From: Kribbella monticola
Lineage (GTDB): Bacteria; Actinomycetota; Actinomycetes; Propionibacteriales; Kribbellaceae
Assembly: GCF_003261635.1 (NCBI RefSeq)
Contig: NZ_QFXK01000035.1
Location: 62,001-126,000 of the forward strand
Reading direction: 5' to 3'
Length of the DNA stretch: 64,000 bases
Shown here: positions 51,868-61,100 of the stretch, in pieces
How positions within the stretch are numbered: the first letter of the stretch is position 1
How the letters are laid out: each line of letters opens with the position of its first letter
The notes under the pieces: generated by a model
What the model saw: the letters and a program-made list of their open reading frames with translations, nothing else
What the model was told of the DNA's origin: nothing
The model's database searches: none
Program-made: the position numbers and the translations under genes

Positions 51868-51902
51868 CTGACCGATCGGCCAGTTTTCAACCGATCGGTC
51901 AG
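51868..51902. promoter_or_regulatory. Two TetR-type operators
   Basis: CTGACCGATCGGCCAG (51868-51883) and ACCGATCGGTCAG (51890-51902) share the palindromic core ACCGATCGG(T/C), 19 bp apart. They lie 17-50 bases before the TetR start and 60-90 bases before folD, so they probably autoregulate the repressor-exporter operon. Confidence 0.75.
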
Positions 51903-51960
51903 TTCTGTGTCCCAGCTCACCCGGCGACGGGGCCGCCGGGGTGCGTGGGAGGATCGGAGC

Positions 51961-52818
51961 GTGACGGCGGAGATTCTGGACGGCAAGGCGACCGCGGCGG
52001 CGATCAAGAGCGAGCTGGCGGTCCGGGTGGCGAAGCTGGCCGAGCAGGGCGTGGTGCCCGGCCTCGGCACGATCCTGGTCGGCGACGACCCCGGCAGCCG
52101 GGCGTACGTCGCGGGCAAACACCGGGATTGCGCGGCGGTCGGGATCGCCTCGATCGAGGTCGAGCTGCCCGCTACCGCGACCCAGGACGAGATCGCGGCC
52201 AAGGTGATCGAGCTGAACGAGAATCCGGCCTGCACCGGCTTCATCGTTCAGCTCCCGTTGCCGAAGCACGTCGACACCAACGAGATCCTCGGCCTGATCG
52301 ACCCGGTCAAGGACGCGGACGGTCTGCATCCGGTCAGCCTCGGCAAACTGGTCCTCGGCCAGGACGGCCCGCTGCCCTGTACGCCGAAGGGCTGCGTCGA
52401 GATCCTCCGCCGGTACGACGTACCGATCGCCGGGGCGCACGTGGTCGTCGTCGGGCGCGGGGTCACGGCGGGACGCCCGATGGGGCTGCTGTTCACCCGG
52501 AAGTCGGAGAACGCGACCGTCACCCAGTGCCACACCGGCACCAAGGACCTGGGCGCTGTCGTCCGGACCGGTGACATCGTGATCGCCGCGGCCGGTTCGG
52601 CCGGCCTGATCACCGCGGACATGGTCAAGCCGGGTGCCGTCCTGCTCGACGTCGGCACCAGCCGCAGCGCCGAGGGCAAGATCGTCGGCGACATCGAGCC
52701 GGCCGCCCGCGAGGTGGCGAGCTGGATCGCGCCGATGCCGGGCGGGATCGGCCCGATGACCCGCGCGATGCTGCTCACCAACGTGGTGGAGGCGGCCGAA
52801 GCCGCTCTCGCCGGCTGA
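51961..52818 (+). CDS. folD: Methylenetetrahydrofolate dehydrogenase / methenyltetrahydrofolate cyclohydrolase
   Basis: A 285-residue bifunctional enzyme. Motifs: VGDDPGSRAYVAGKHRDC with the catalytic lysine near 57, GFIVQLPLPKHVD near 97, the NADP site VVVVGRGVTAGRPMG near 165, and PMPGGIGPMTRAMLL near the end. It makes 10-formyl-THF for purine synthesis and initiator tRNA, which fits its position not far from purN and purH. It starts on GTG. It overlaps the DUF3017 gene by TGATG. Confidence 0.96.
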   Translation: MTAEILDGKATAAAIKSELAVRVAKLAEQGVVPGLGTILVGDDPGSRAYVAGKHRDCAAVGIASIEVELPATATQDEIAAKVIELNENPACTGFIVQLPLPKHVDTNEILGLIDPVKDADGLHPVSLGKLVLGQDGPLPCTPKGCVEILRRYDVPIAGAHVVVVGRGVTAGRPMGLLFTRKSENATVTQCHTGTKDLGAVVRTGDIVIAAAGSAGLITADMVKPGAVLLDVGTSRSAEGKIVGDIEPAAREVASWIAPMPGGIGPMTRAMLLTNVVEAAEAALAG

Positions 52819-53087
52819 TGGCGGGCGAGGCACAGCGCCGCAGCGAGTGGCCGTTGGCGTTGTCGGTGATCGTGGCCGCGGCCGGTCTGGTGATTCTCAC
52901 CTTCTACGACTGGCGCAACGGCATCCTGCTCTTCGCCGGTGGAGTGCTGCTGGCCGGCCTGCTCCGGGCCGCCCTCGGCGACGACGCGGCCGGGTTGCTG
53001 CACGTCCGCAGCCGGATGTTCGACACTGCCCTCCTCCTCGGCGTGGGAGCCACCATCCTGCTGCTGGGCCTGATCGTTCCCAGTTGA
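52818..53087 (+). CDS. DUF3017 membrane protein
   Basis: An 89-residue protein with three hydrophobic segments (about 12-28, 32-48 and 70-87), a small family found next to folD in actinobacteria. Its start overlaps the folD stop, so translation is coupled. No function is known. Confidence 0.85.
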   Translation: MAGEAQRRSEWPLALSVIVAAAGLVILTFYDWRNGILLFAGGVLLAGLLRAALGDDAAGLLHVRSRMFDTALLLGVGATILLLGLIVPS

Positions 53088-53152
53088 CGTCAACCTGGCG
53101 GCGGTCCCACGGCGTTCGAAGAGAGTCCACCTGATGAAAGGACTCCCTCTTC

Positions 53153-56100
53153 ATGCGCTTCCCGCGTCGAAGAACCGCCGCTGCCGCGAGCGTGATCGCG
53201 CTCGCCGCCGCAGGCCTGGCCCAGCCCCAACTCGCGCATTCGAGCCCTGACCAGCTCACCCCGACAAGCAGTCCGTGGGATTCGTCCCGCAGCGTCACCC
53301 TGCTCACCGGTGACACCGTCCGGCTCGGCCCGACCGGCCGGCCCGAGATCAAGACTCGCCGCGACGGCATCTCGTACGCCGTCCAGAAGGTCGCCCGGCA
53401 CCTGTACGTCGTACCGTCGGACGCCACGACGCTGCTGAGCCAGGGCAAACTCGACCACCGCCTCTTCGACGTCAGCGCCTTGCTGGCATCGGGACTGGAC
53501 GATCAGCACAGCAAGGATGTCCGGCTCCTCGTCGAGTACGCGCAACCAACCGGCAGGCTCCGTTCGATCAACGCTTCGCCGACCCGCTTTGCCAAGACCG
53601 ATGCTGCGGCCGGCTGGGCGAACCTGGTCAAGGGGCAGCGCCTCGCCGGTACCGTCCGCAAGATCTGGCTCGACGGAAAACGTCAGCTCAGCCTGGACAA
53701 GTCGGTTCCGCAGATCGGCGCGCCGGAAGCCTGGAAGTCCGGCCTGACCGGCAAGGGCGTCAAGGTCGCCGTCCTCGACAGCGGGATCGACGCCACCCAC
53801 CCCGACCTGGCGGGCAAGGTGATCGCCGCCCAGAACTTCACCCAGGATCCCGCCGGCGATCAGGTCGGCCACGGAACGCACGTCGCCTCGACCATCGCCG
53901 GCTCCGGCGCCGCGTCGGGCGGTCGGTACCGGGGTGTCGCCCCGGATGCCGAGTTGCTCGACGGCAAGGTCTGCGCATTCACCTGCTTCGACTCCGATGT
54001 CCTGGCCGGGATGGAGTGGGCCGTCGCCCAGGGCGCCGACGTCGTCAACCTCAGTCTCGGCGGCACCGACACCCCGGAGATCGATCCGCTCGAGGAGGCC
54101 GTCAACCGGCTCAGCTCGCAAGCCCTCTTCGTCGTTGCCTCCGGCAACTGGCCGTACTGCACCAGCCCCCGGTACGGCGTATCGTCGCCCGCCACTGCCG
54201 ATGCGGCCCTCGCCGTCGCCGCTGTCGACAAGGCCGACGCGTTCGCCGACTTCTCCTGCATCGGGCCGCGGCTCGGTGATCACGCCATCAAGCCGGACCT
54301 CACCGCGCCCGGCGTCGACATCGTCGCTGCCCGCGCCAAGGACGGCGTGATCGGCGAACCGGTCGACGAGAACTACACGAAGCTGTCCGGTACGTCGATG
54401 GCCACACCGCATGTCAGCGGCTCGGCCGCGATCCTGGTCCAGCAGCACCCGGACTGGAGCCCGGCCGGGATCAAGACGGCCCTGATGGCCTCGGCGAAGA
54501 CCAACCCGGACCAGACCCTCTTCCAGCAGGGCGCCGGGCGCGTCGACGTCGGCGCCGCCACCAGGCAGAGCGTCGCGCCCTTGGAAGGCAGTATCTCCTA
54601 CCCCGTTCAGACCTGGCCGCACACCGACGACGAACTGGTGAGCAGGACGATCACCTACCAGAACTCCGGTACGGCGGATGTCGATCTGCAGTTGGTTGCT
54701 CAAAGCAATGATCCTGGCGGCCGTCCGGCCGGAACCTTTACGCTCGACCGGTCCTCGGTGCGTGTCCCCGCAGGCGGCACCGCGAAGGTCACCGTCACCG
54801 CGAACACCAAGCTGGACGGTCCCAACGGCTACTACGCCGGACGGGTGATCGCGACCGCCGGCACGACTCACCTGACCACGGTGCTCTCGGTGGAACGTGA
54901 GGCCGAGAGCTACAACCTGACGATCAGGCACCTGGACCGCCGGGGCGGCCTGATCCAGCCGGCGGAGACGGTGGTGGCGTCACACGACGATCCCGAGGCG
55001 TTCGACTTCGCCTACGATCCGGTCAGCGTGGTCCGGCTGCCGAAGGGGAAGTACGTCCTGGACACCTACATCCGGCTGCCGACCAGCGATGACCGCAAGG
55101 ACCGGGCCTTCCTGGCGATGCCGGAGCTCGACCTGAGCAAGGACACCACCGTGACCTTCGATGCGGCGCAGGCCAAACCGGTCAAGGTGGCGCCGCCACG
55201 AGCAGATGCCGCGCCGAACTCGATCGAGCTCGGTTTCGCCCGCGGCACGCAGCTCTCCTTCGCCTACCTCACTGGCACTTCCTTCGACGGCCTGGCGACT
55301 GCCCAGGTCGGCCCTGCTGTCGCGGGCAAGGATTTCGCGAGCACGCTGCTGACCCACTGGTGCCGGCCGGACGAAACCATGGGCTGCGACGATTCGCCGT
55401 ACAACTACCTCTTGCAGTGGTTCGTGCCGGGCGAGCTGTACACCGGCTTTGACAAGGTCGTCCGACCGCAGGAGCTGGCCGCCGTCAAGGCCGATTACGC
55501 CGCCACTCCTGCGAGCAACAGGATGGAGATGGCGCGGTTCGCCAGGCCCCTCGCCGATCTGCCCGAGCAGCCCGTGGGCGGTTTCTCCCTCTTCCCGAAG
55601 CTGCCCAGTAGCACCACCCTGTATCTGCAGGCGGAGGGCATCCGCTGGTCCACGCAGTACCAGGAGATTCTCGTCGACCCGGACACCGGCGACTGGGGCA
55701 GCGGGACCCAGTTCGGTGCATCACCGCGGACGTACCGGGCCGGCAGCACGACTGTCGAGCACTGGAACAAGGGCGTCTTCGGTCCGGGCTTCCCGGCGAC
55801 CGACCGACGGCCGTTCGATCCGGTCGCCAAGCCCTGGGCCGGTCGCGAGGGCGATCATCTGCACACCGATCTCCCTTTGTTCACCGACGGTTTCGGGCAT
55901 CCGGGTTTCTCGCCGACGGATGAGGCCCGGACGACGCTGAAGCAGGACGGCAAGGTGATCGCCGAAGCGAAGGAGGCGGCCGGTGTGCTGACCGCCGATC
56001 TGCCGGCAGCCGCCGCTCAGTACCAGCTGGAGGTGGAGGCCAAGCGGAACTCGCAGAAAGGCCTGAGCAGCGAGGTCAGTGCGGTCTGGACGTTCCGTTC

Positions 56101-56440
56101 CGGCCACACGGCTGCGGACAGCGCGCTGCCCTTGTCGGCGGTTCGATTCAGCCCAGCGCTCGACGACCACAACCGGGCCAAGCCGGGTTGGGTGCCGGTG
56201 TCCGTTCAGCGGCAACCCGGTTCGGCGGCGCAACCGGCCAGGACCCTCGCGGTGCAGGTGTCGTACGACGAGGGCAAGAGCTGGCAGTCGGCTCCCGTAC
56301 GACGCCACGGCGTCGCCTGGCAGGTCAAGGTCACCCCACCGGTCGGTACTGCGTATGTCTCGCTGCGAGCCCAGTCGGCAGACCGCGCGGGTAACACGAT
56401 CGACCAGACCGTACTGAAGGCGTTCGCCGTCTCGCGCTGA
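53153..56440 (+). CDS. Large secreted subtilase (S8 family)
   Basis: A 1095-residue protein with a signal peptide (cleavage near residue 30), an N-terminal region of about 160 residues, then the S8 catalytic domain with Asp209 (VAVLDSGIDATHPDL), His240 (GHGTHVAS) and Ser415 (SGTSMATPH). The stretch ASGNWPYCTS provides the oxyanion asparagine. A long C-terminal part of about 600 residues is rich in beta-type and Pro/Asp residues and may bind substrate or the cell surface. It is the first of two tandem paralogues. Confidence 0.92.
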   Translation: MRFPRRRTAAAASVIALAAAGLAQPQLAHSSPDQLTPTSSPWDSSRSVTLLTGDTVRLGPTGRPEIKTRRDGISYAVQKVARHLYVVPSDATTLLSQGKLDHRLFDVSALLASGLDDQHSKDVRLLVEYAQPTGRLRSINASPTRFAKTDAAAGWANLVKGQRLAGTVRKIWLDGKRQLSLDKSVPQIGAPEAWKSGLTGKGVKVAVLDSGIDATHPDLAGKVIAAQNFTQDPAGDQVGHGTHVASTIAGSGAASGGRYRGVAPDAELLDGKVCAFTCFDSDVLAGMEWAVAQGADVVNLSLGGTDTPEIDPLEEAVNRLSSQALFVVASGNWPYCTSPRYGVSSPATADAALAVAAVDKADAFADFSCIGPRLGDHAIKPDLTAPGVDIVAARAKDGVIGEPVDENYTKLSGTSMATPHVSGSAAILVQQHPDWSPAGIKTALMASAKTNPDQTLFQQGAGRVDVGAATRQSVAPLEGSISYPVQTWPHTDDELVSRTITYQNSGTADVDLQLVAQSNDPGGRPAGTFTLDRSSVRVPAGGTAKVTVTANTKLDGPNGYYAGRVIATAGTTHLTTVLSVEREAESYNLTIRHLDRRGGLIQPAETVVASHDDPEAFDFAYDPVSVVRLPKGKYVLDTYIRLPTSDDRKDRAFLAMPELDLSKDTTVTFDAAQAKPVKVAPPRADAAPNSIELGFARGTQLSFAYLTGTSFDGLATAQVGPAVAGKDFASTLLTHWCRPDETMGCDDSPYNYLLQWFVPGELYTGFDKVVRPQELAAVKADYAATPASNRMEMARFARPLADLPEQPVGGFSLFPKLPSSTTLYLQAEGIRWSTQYQEILVDPDTGDWGSGTQFGASPRTYRAGSTTVEHWNKGVFGPGFPATDRRPFDPVAKPWAGREGDHLHTDLPLFTDGFGHPGFSPTDEARTTLKQDGKVIAEAKEAAGVLTADLPAAAAQYQLEVEAKRNSQKGLSSEVSAVWTFRSGHTAADSALPLSAVRFSPALDDHNRAKPGWVPVSVQRQPGSAAQPARTLAVQVSYDEGKSWQSAPVRRHGVAWQVKVTPPVGTAYVSLRAQSADRAGNTIDQTVLKAFAVSR

Positions 56441-56486
56441 CGTCCGCCGAAGGGAGCGCGAAAGCCGTTTCCCTGCAGGTGACTGT

Positions 56487-56524
56487 CGGGTGCCCGGAGA
56501 TCCTCCGGGCACCCGATCTTTTTC
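56487..56524 (+). terminator. Terminator of the first subtilase gene
   Basis: CGGGTGCCCGGAG (56487-56499) and CTCCGGGCACCCG (56503-56515) form a perfect 13-bp stem with a 3-base loop, followed by ATCTTTTTC. Confidence 0.92.
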
Positions 56525-56577
56525 GCTCCGGGTGGCGTCTCACCAGCGGCTTGATCGACGACCTGGGGAGAAGTGAG

Positions 56578-59500
56578 ATGGCAAGCAGGAAGAGGGGGCC
56601 GGCGCTCGCGCTGGCGGTGGCGCTGGTGGTGACGACCAGCGGGAGCGCGGCTGTGGCGCAAGGTGCCGGTGCGGTGCAGGGGCCGGCGTCGTGGCCTACG
56701 GGCAAGGGCGATCAGGTGGTCACCTTGATCACGGGAGACAAGGTGATCCTGGCAGGGGGCGACCCGGCGAAGTTGCGGGTTGAGAGGGGGCCGGGGCGGG
56801 AGAAGGTCGTCTTTCGGGTGCTGCGGGACAACAAGATGGACAAGGGCGCCAGTCAGGTCACGGTGCTGCCGATGGATGTCCGCACGATGGTGGGCTCCGG
56901 CCGGCTCGACCGGCGTTTGTTCGACGTGACCGGCCTGATCCGGATGGGGTACGACGACGCGCACCTGAAGGCCACTCCGTTGATCGTGGAGTACGACGCG
57001 CGCCGGCGCTCGGCCAGCGCGTTGCCGGGGGCAACAATCACTCAGCAGTTGCCGGCCGTCGGCGGGGCGGCGGTCCAGGTGCCGAAGAACGCCTCGGGGG
57101 AGTTCCTCCGGCAACTGGACGGCAGCGCCCGGTCGGTGGCCGGGATCAGCAAGATCTGGCTGGACGGCAAGGGCAAGGTGCTGCTGGATCAGAGCGTCCC
57201 GCAGATCGGTGCACCCGCCGCCTGGAAGGCCGGCTACACCGGCAAGGGCGTCAAGGTGGCGGTGCTCGACACCGGCATCGACAAGACCCACCCGGATCTC
57301 AAGAGCCGAGTGGTCGGCGGCAAGAACTTCACCAGCGACCCCGCCGGTGACAAATACGGGCACGGCACGCACGTCGCCTCGATCATCGCGGGCACGGCGG
57401 CCGCCTCGGGCGGTAAGTACAAGGGTGTCGCGCCGGACGCGCAACTGCTGGACGGCAAGGTGTGTGACAGCGAGGGGGGCTGTGAAGAGTCGGCCGTGAT
57501 CGCCGCGATGCAGTGGGCAGCCGTCGAGCAGAAGGCCAAGGTGGTCAACATGAGCCTCGGCTGGCCGGACACCCCCGAGGTCAACCCGATGGAGGCGGCG
57601 CTCAACCGGCTGACCGCCCAGACCGGCACCCTGTTCGTCGTTGCCGCCGGCAACAGTGGTCCCGACGCGCAGACGCTGGGCTCGCCCGCCAGCGCGGACG
57701 CGGCGCTCACGGTCGGCGCGGTGGACAAGTCCGACCAGCTGGCCGAATTCTCCAGCCGTGGCCCGCGGCTCGGCGACGGCTCGATCAAGCCCGATGTCAC
57801 CGCGCCCGGTGTCGACATCGTCGCCGCCCGCGCGAAGGGCGTCGAGATCGGCGAGCCCGTCAACCAGTACTACACGAAGCTGTCCGGTACGTCGATGGCG
57901 ACGCCGCATGTGGTTGGTGCCGCGGCGCTGCTCGCCCAGCAGCACGTGGGCTGGAAGGCGCCCGAGCTGAAAGCGGTTCTGATGGGTTCGGCCAAGAAGC
58001 TGCCGAATCAAGGCGTCTTCGCGCAAGGAGCGGGCCGGATCGACGTCGCCAAAGCGATCACCGAATCGGTCCTCGCCTCGCCGGGCAGCCTGTCGTTCGG
58101 TACGGCGTTGTGGCCGCACACCGACGACAAGCCGGTCGCCAAGCAACTCACCTACCGCAACCTGGGCAAGTCCGCGGTGACGCTGTCTCTCAAGCTGACC
58201 GCGTCCGCCGCGGACGGCAAGCCCGCACCGGCGTCAGCCTTCAAGCTGAGCGCAACCTCGGTAACGGTCCCCGCCGGCGGAAGCGCTTCGGTGACCGTCA
58301 CCTCGAACACCAAGCACAACGGACCCGACACCCTGTACTCCGGCCAGGTGGTCGCCAAGGCGGGCGCGTTGGCCATCGGCACGCCGTTCGCGGTCGACAA
58401 GGAGGTTGAGAGCTACGACCTGGTCATGCGCCACATCGGCCCTGATGGCAAGGGAACAGACCAGGGCGACACGCTGGTCTACTCGCTCGATCGGGACTTT
58501 GCCACCGAGCTCACGCCCGGCGCAGATGGAGTCGTGAAGCTGCGGCTGCCCAAGGGCAAGTACTTCGTCGACGGCAGCGTCGGGGACGCCCAAGGGCGCG
58601 TCTACCAGCTCGTCCGGCCTGTCCTGACGCTCGACCGTGCGACGAGCGCACCGATCGACGCCCGCCAGGCCAAGCCGGTGCGGATGACCTTGCCGCGGGC
58701 CGACGCCCGTCTCGGCCAGCTGGAGATCGGCTATCTGCGCGCACTGTCCGAAGGTGCGGAGAGCAACTCGATCTGGGCGCCAGACCTGGACCAGGTGCGC
58801 GTCGGTTCGCTGGGGAAGGCCGCTGCCAAGGATGAAATGCTCTCGTACGTCTCGACCCGGTGGGGCGTGCCCAAGCCCGACGGGCAGTTCCTCGATTCGC
58901 CGTACAGCTACAACCTGTTGCAAGGGAAGCAGGGCAGCTACTTCTCGGGGTACAACAGGATCGTTCGGGACAAGGAGCTGGCCAAGGTGGTCACGCGGTA
59001 CGCCGCAGACCAGCCGGGACTGCTCGCCCTCGATCAGCGGTTCGGGACCCTGCCGGGGGCGGGCCTCAGCAGCTCGGGGCAGACCTTCGCGTACTCCAGG
59101 CCCGGTCAGGCCACGCATTATCTCGACACCGTGCCTGGGATGACCTGGTCGGCCATGGTCGACACCTTCAAGCCGGACAGCGGTGACGGCCGATGGCTGA
59201 CCAATCACGTCGCCTACGACCAGCCCTATCAGGCCGGCCGGACGTACTCCGAGCGCTGGGGTGCCGCGGTCGCCGTACCGGATGTCGCCGACGGTGGCTC
59301 GACGCGGACCGGGAACGCGATCAACCTCTACGTGCAGCCGAACGCCGATGCGGACGGTCACTCCGGTGACTCGCTCGAGGTCGACAAGGCCGCGATCAAG
59401 CTGTTCCGGAACGGGAAACTGATCGGCTCGGACACCAGCCCGGGACAGCTGTCCGTCGAAGATGTTGCTGCAGGCAAGGGCTCGTTCCGGCTGGAGTCGT

Positions 59501-59913
59501 CGCAGGTGCGATCGCTGCTGCAGCTCGCGACCCAGATGAGCACGGTGTGGACGTTCAGCTCGCAGGACACCGGGAGCAAGGAAGTCGCCCTACCGCTCTG
59601 GGCGGTGCGGCCGCGGCCCGCGGTGGATCTGAACAACTCCGTGGCCCGGCAGCCGCTGTCGATCCTGCCGCTCGACGTCGTCAGCCAGCCGGGCGCGAAG
59701 GTGGGCGCGGTGAAGCAGGTGACGTTGCAGGTCTCCGGCGACGGCGGCAAGACCTGGACGAAGGCTTCCGTCGTACGGACCGGCAAGTCCGGCTACAAGG
59801 CCTGCTTCCGTACGCCGGCCGGGGCGAAGCTGATCTCGCTGCGGTCGACGCTGGCCGACCGGGACGGCAACACGGTCAGCCAGTCGGTGATCAACGCGTA
59901 CCGGATTCGCTGA
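56578..59913 (+). CDS. Large secreted subtilase (S8 family), paralogue of the preceding gene
   Basis: An 1111-residue protein with a signal peptide (about 1-28), Asp231 (VAVLDTGIDKTHPDL), His262 (GHGTHVASIIAG) and Ser439 (SGTSMATPHVVG). Oxyanion region: AAGNSGPDAQTLGSPASADAA. It matches the preceding protease along its full length, including the C-terminal region (MRHIGPDGKGT, VSGDGGKTWTKAS), and so is a tandem duplication. The ATG at 56578 is preferred over the open frame from 56479, which would start inside the terminator; GGGAG lies 7 bases upstream of it. It has its own terminator. Confidence 0.93.
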   Translation: MASRKRGPALALAVALVVTTSGSAAVAQGAGAVQGPASWPTGKGDQVVTLITGDKVILAGGDPAKLRVERGPGREKVVFRVLRDNKMDKGASQVTVLPMDVRTMVGSGRLDRRLFDVTGLIRMGYDDAHLKATPLIVEYDARRRSASALPGATITQQLPAVGGAAVQVPKNASGEFLRQLDGSARSVAGISKIWLDGKGKVLLDQSVPQIGAPAAWKAGYTGKGVKVAVLDTGIDKTHPDLKSRVVGGKNFTSDPAGDKYGHGTHVASIIAGTAAASGGKYKGVAPDAQLLDGKVCDSEGGCEESAVIAAMQWAAVEQKAKVVNMSLGWPDTPEVNPMEAALNRLTAQTGTLFVVAAGNSGPDAQTLGSPASADAALTVGAVDKSDQLAEFSSRGPRLGDGSIKPDVTAPGVDIVAARAKGVEIGEPVNQYYTKLSGTSMATPHVVGAAALLAQQHVGWKAPELKAVLMGSAKKLPNQGVFAQGAGRIDVAKAITESVLASPGSLSFGTALWPHTDDKPVAKQLTYRNLGKSAVTLSLKLTASAADGKPAPASAFKLSATSVTVPAGGSASVTVTSNTKHNGPDTLYSGQVVAKAGALAIGTPFAVDKEVESYDLVMRHIGPDGKGTDQGDTLVYSLDRDFATELTPGADGVVKLRLPKGKYFVDGSVGDAQGRVYQLVRPVLTLDRATSAPIDARQAKPVRMTLPRADARLGQLEIGYLRALSEGAESNSIWAPDLDQVRVGSLGKAAAKDEMLSYVSTRWGVPKPDGQFLDSPYSYNLLQGKQGSYFSGYNRIVRDKELAKVVTRYAADQPGLLALDQRFGTLPGAGLSSSGQTFAYSRPGQATHYLDTVPGMTWSAMVDTFKPDSGDGRWLTNHVAYDQPYQAGRTYSERWGAAVAVPDVADGGSTRTGNAINLYVQPNADADGHSGDSLEVDKAAIKLFRNGKLIGSDTSPGQLSVEDVAAGKGSFRLESSQVRSLLQLATQMSTVWTFSSQDTGSKEVALPLWAVRPRPAVDLNNSVARQPLSILPLDVVSQPGAKVGAVKQVTLQVSGDGGKTWTKASVVRTGKSGYKACFRTPAGAKLISLRSTLADRDGNTVSQSVINAYRIR

Positions 59914-59920
59914 GAAAGCC

Positions 59921-59957
59921 GAACGCCCGGCCGGGAAGGTCTCCCGGCCGGGCGTTC
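59921..59957. terminator. Terminator between the second subtilase and mdh
   Basis: GAACGCCCGGCCGGGA (59921-59936) and TCCCGGCCGGGCGTTC (59942-59957) form a perfect 16-bp stem with a 5-base loop between two convergent genes. Confidence 0.85.
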
Positions 59958-59971
59958 GCGTACGTCGTGGA

Positions 59972-60964
59972 TCAGCCGAGCAGGTTGAGCGCCTGCACCG
60001 CGTCGCGCTCCTCGCCGAGCTCCTGGGTGCTGGCGTCGATCTTGCCGCGGGAGAAGTCGTTGATCTCCAGGCCCTGGACGATCTCCCAGTTGCCGTCCTT
60101 GGTGGTCACCGGGAACGACGAGATGAGGCCCTCGGGGACGCCGTACGAGCCGTCGGAGACGACCGCCATCGACAGCCAGTCGCCGTCGGCCGAACCGAGC
60201 AGCCAGTCGCGGGTGTGGTCGATCGTCGCGGCCGCCGCGGAGGCGGCCGACGAGGCGCCGCGGGCCTCGATGATCGCCGCGCCGCGCTTCTGCACGGTGG
60301 GCAGGAAGTCGTTCTCGATCCAGTTCTGGTCGTTGACGACCTCGGCCGCGTTCTTGCCGGCCACCTCGGCGTGGAAGATGTCCGGATACTGGGTGGCGCT
60401 GTGGTTGCCCCAGATTGTCAGCTTCTTGAGGTCGGTGACGTGGGTGCCGGTCTTCTTCGCGAGCTGCGCGAGCGCGCGGTTGTGGTCCAGCCGGGTCAGC
60501 GCGGAGAACCGCTCGGCCGGGATGTCCGGCGCGTTGCTCTTGGCGATCAGCGCATTGGTGTTGGCCGGGTTGCCGGTCACGGTGATCCGGATGTCGTCCG
60601 CGGCGTGCTCGTTCAGCGCCTTGCCCTGGACGGTGAAGATCGCGCCGTTGGCCTCGAGCAGGTCGCCGCGCTCCATCCCCTTGGTGCGGGGGCGGGCACC
60701 GACCAGCAGGGCCACGTTCGCGCCGTCGAAGATGGTGTTGGCGTCGTCGCCGATCTCGATCCCGGCCAGGGTCGGGAACGCGCAGTCGTCGAGCTCCATC
60801 ACGACACCCTCGAGTGCCTTCAGTGCCGGCGTGATCTCCAGCAGCCGCAGCTCGACCGGGGTGTCCGGCCCGAGCAGGGCACCGCTGGCGATGCGGAACA
60901 GCAGGCTGTAGCCGATCTGGCCGGCGGCGCCGGTGACGGCGACCTTCACGGGTGTAGTGCTCAC
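59972..60964 (-). CDS. mdh: Malate dehydrogenase
   Basis: A 330-residue NAD-dependent enzyme of the citric acid cycle. NAD motif: VAVTGAAGQIGYSLLFRIASG near 7. Substrate arginine region: VGARPRTKGMERGDLL. Catalytic residues: RLDHNRALAQLA and WGNHSATQYPDI. The actinobacterial cytosolic-type Mdh has the same length. GTG start with GAGGAG 8 bases upstream; the open frame beyond it is not coding. folD, DUF3017 and mdh also lie close together in streptomycetes. Confidence 0.96.
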   Translation of the reverse strand: MSTTPVKVAVTGAAGQIGYSLLFRIASGALLGPDTPVELRLLEITPALKALEGVVMELDDCAFPTLAGIEIGDDANTIFDGANVALLVGARPRTKGMERGDLLEANGAIFTVQGKALNEHAADDIRITVTGNPANTNALIAKSNAPDIPAERFSALTRLDHNRALAQLAKKTGTHVTDLKKLTIWGNHSATQYPDIFHAEVAGKNAAEVVNDQNWIENDFLPTVQKRGAAIIEARGASSAASAAAATIDHTRDWLLGSADGDWLSMAVVSDGSYGVPEGLISSFPVTTKDGNWEIVQGLEINDFSRGKIDASTQELGEERDAVQALNLLG

Positions 60965-61100
60965 GACATCGCTCCTCAGAGGTTTTCGACGGACTTGCCT
61001 TCGGACGCTAGCAAGTCGTCCGCCCGTGGGCGACGGTGGGTCCAGTGATCCGCACCACCCGGTCACGCTCCGCGTTCCGGCGTACTGCGAAACTCGGGGG

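Noticed and set aside
49105..52833. Single 1242-codon protein across the MMPL, TetR and folD region
   Set aside because: Only the 719 codons after the ATG at 51264 look like an exporter; the rest is antisense to folD and overlaps tetR.
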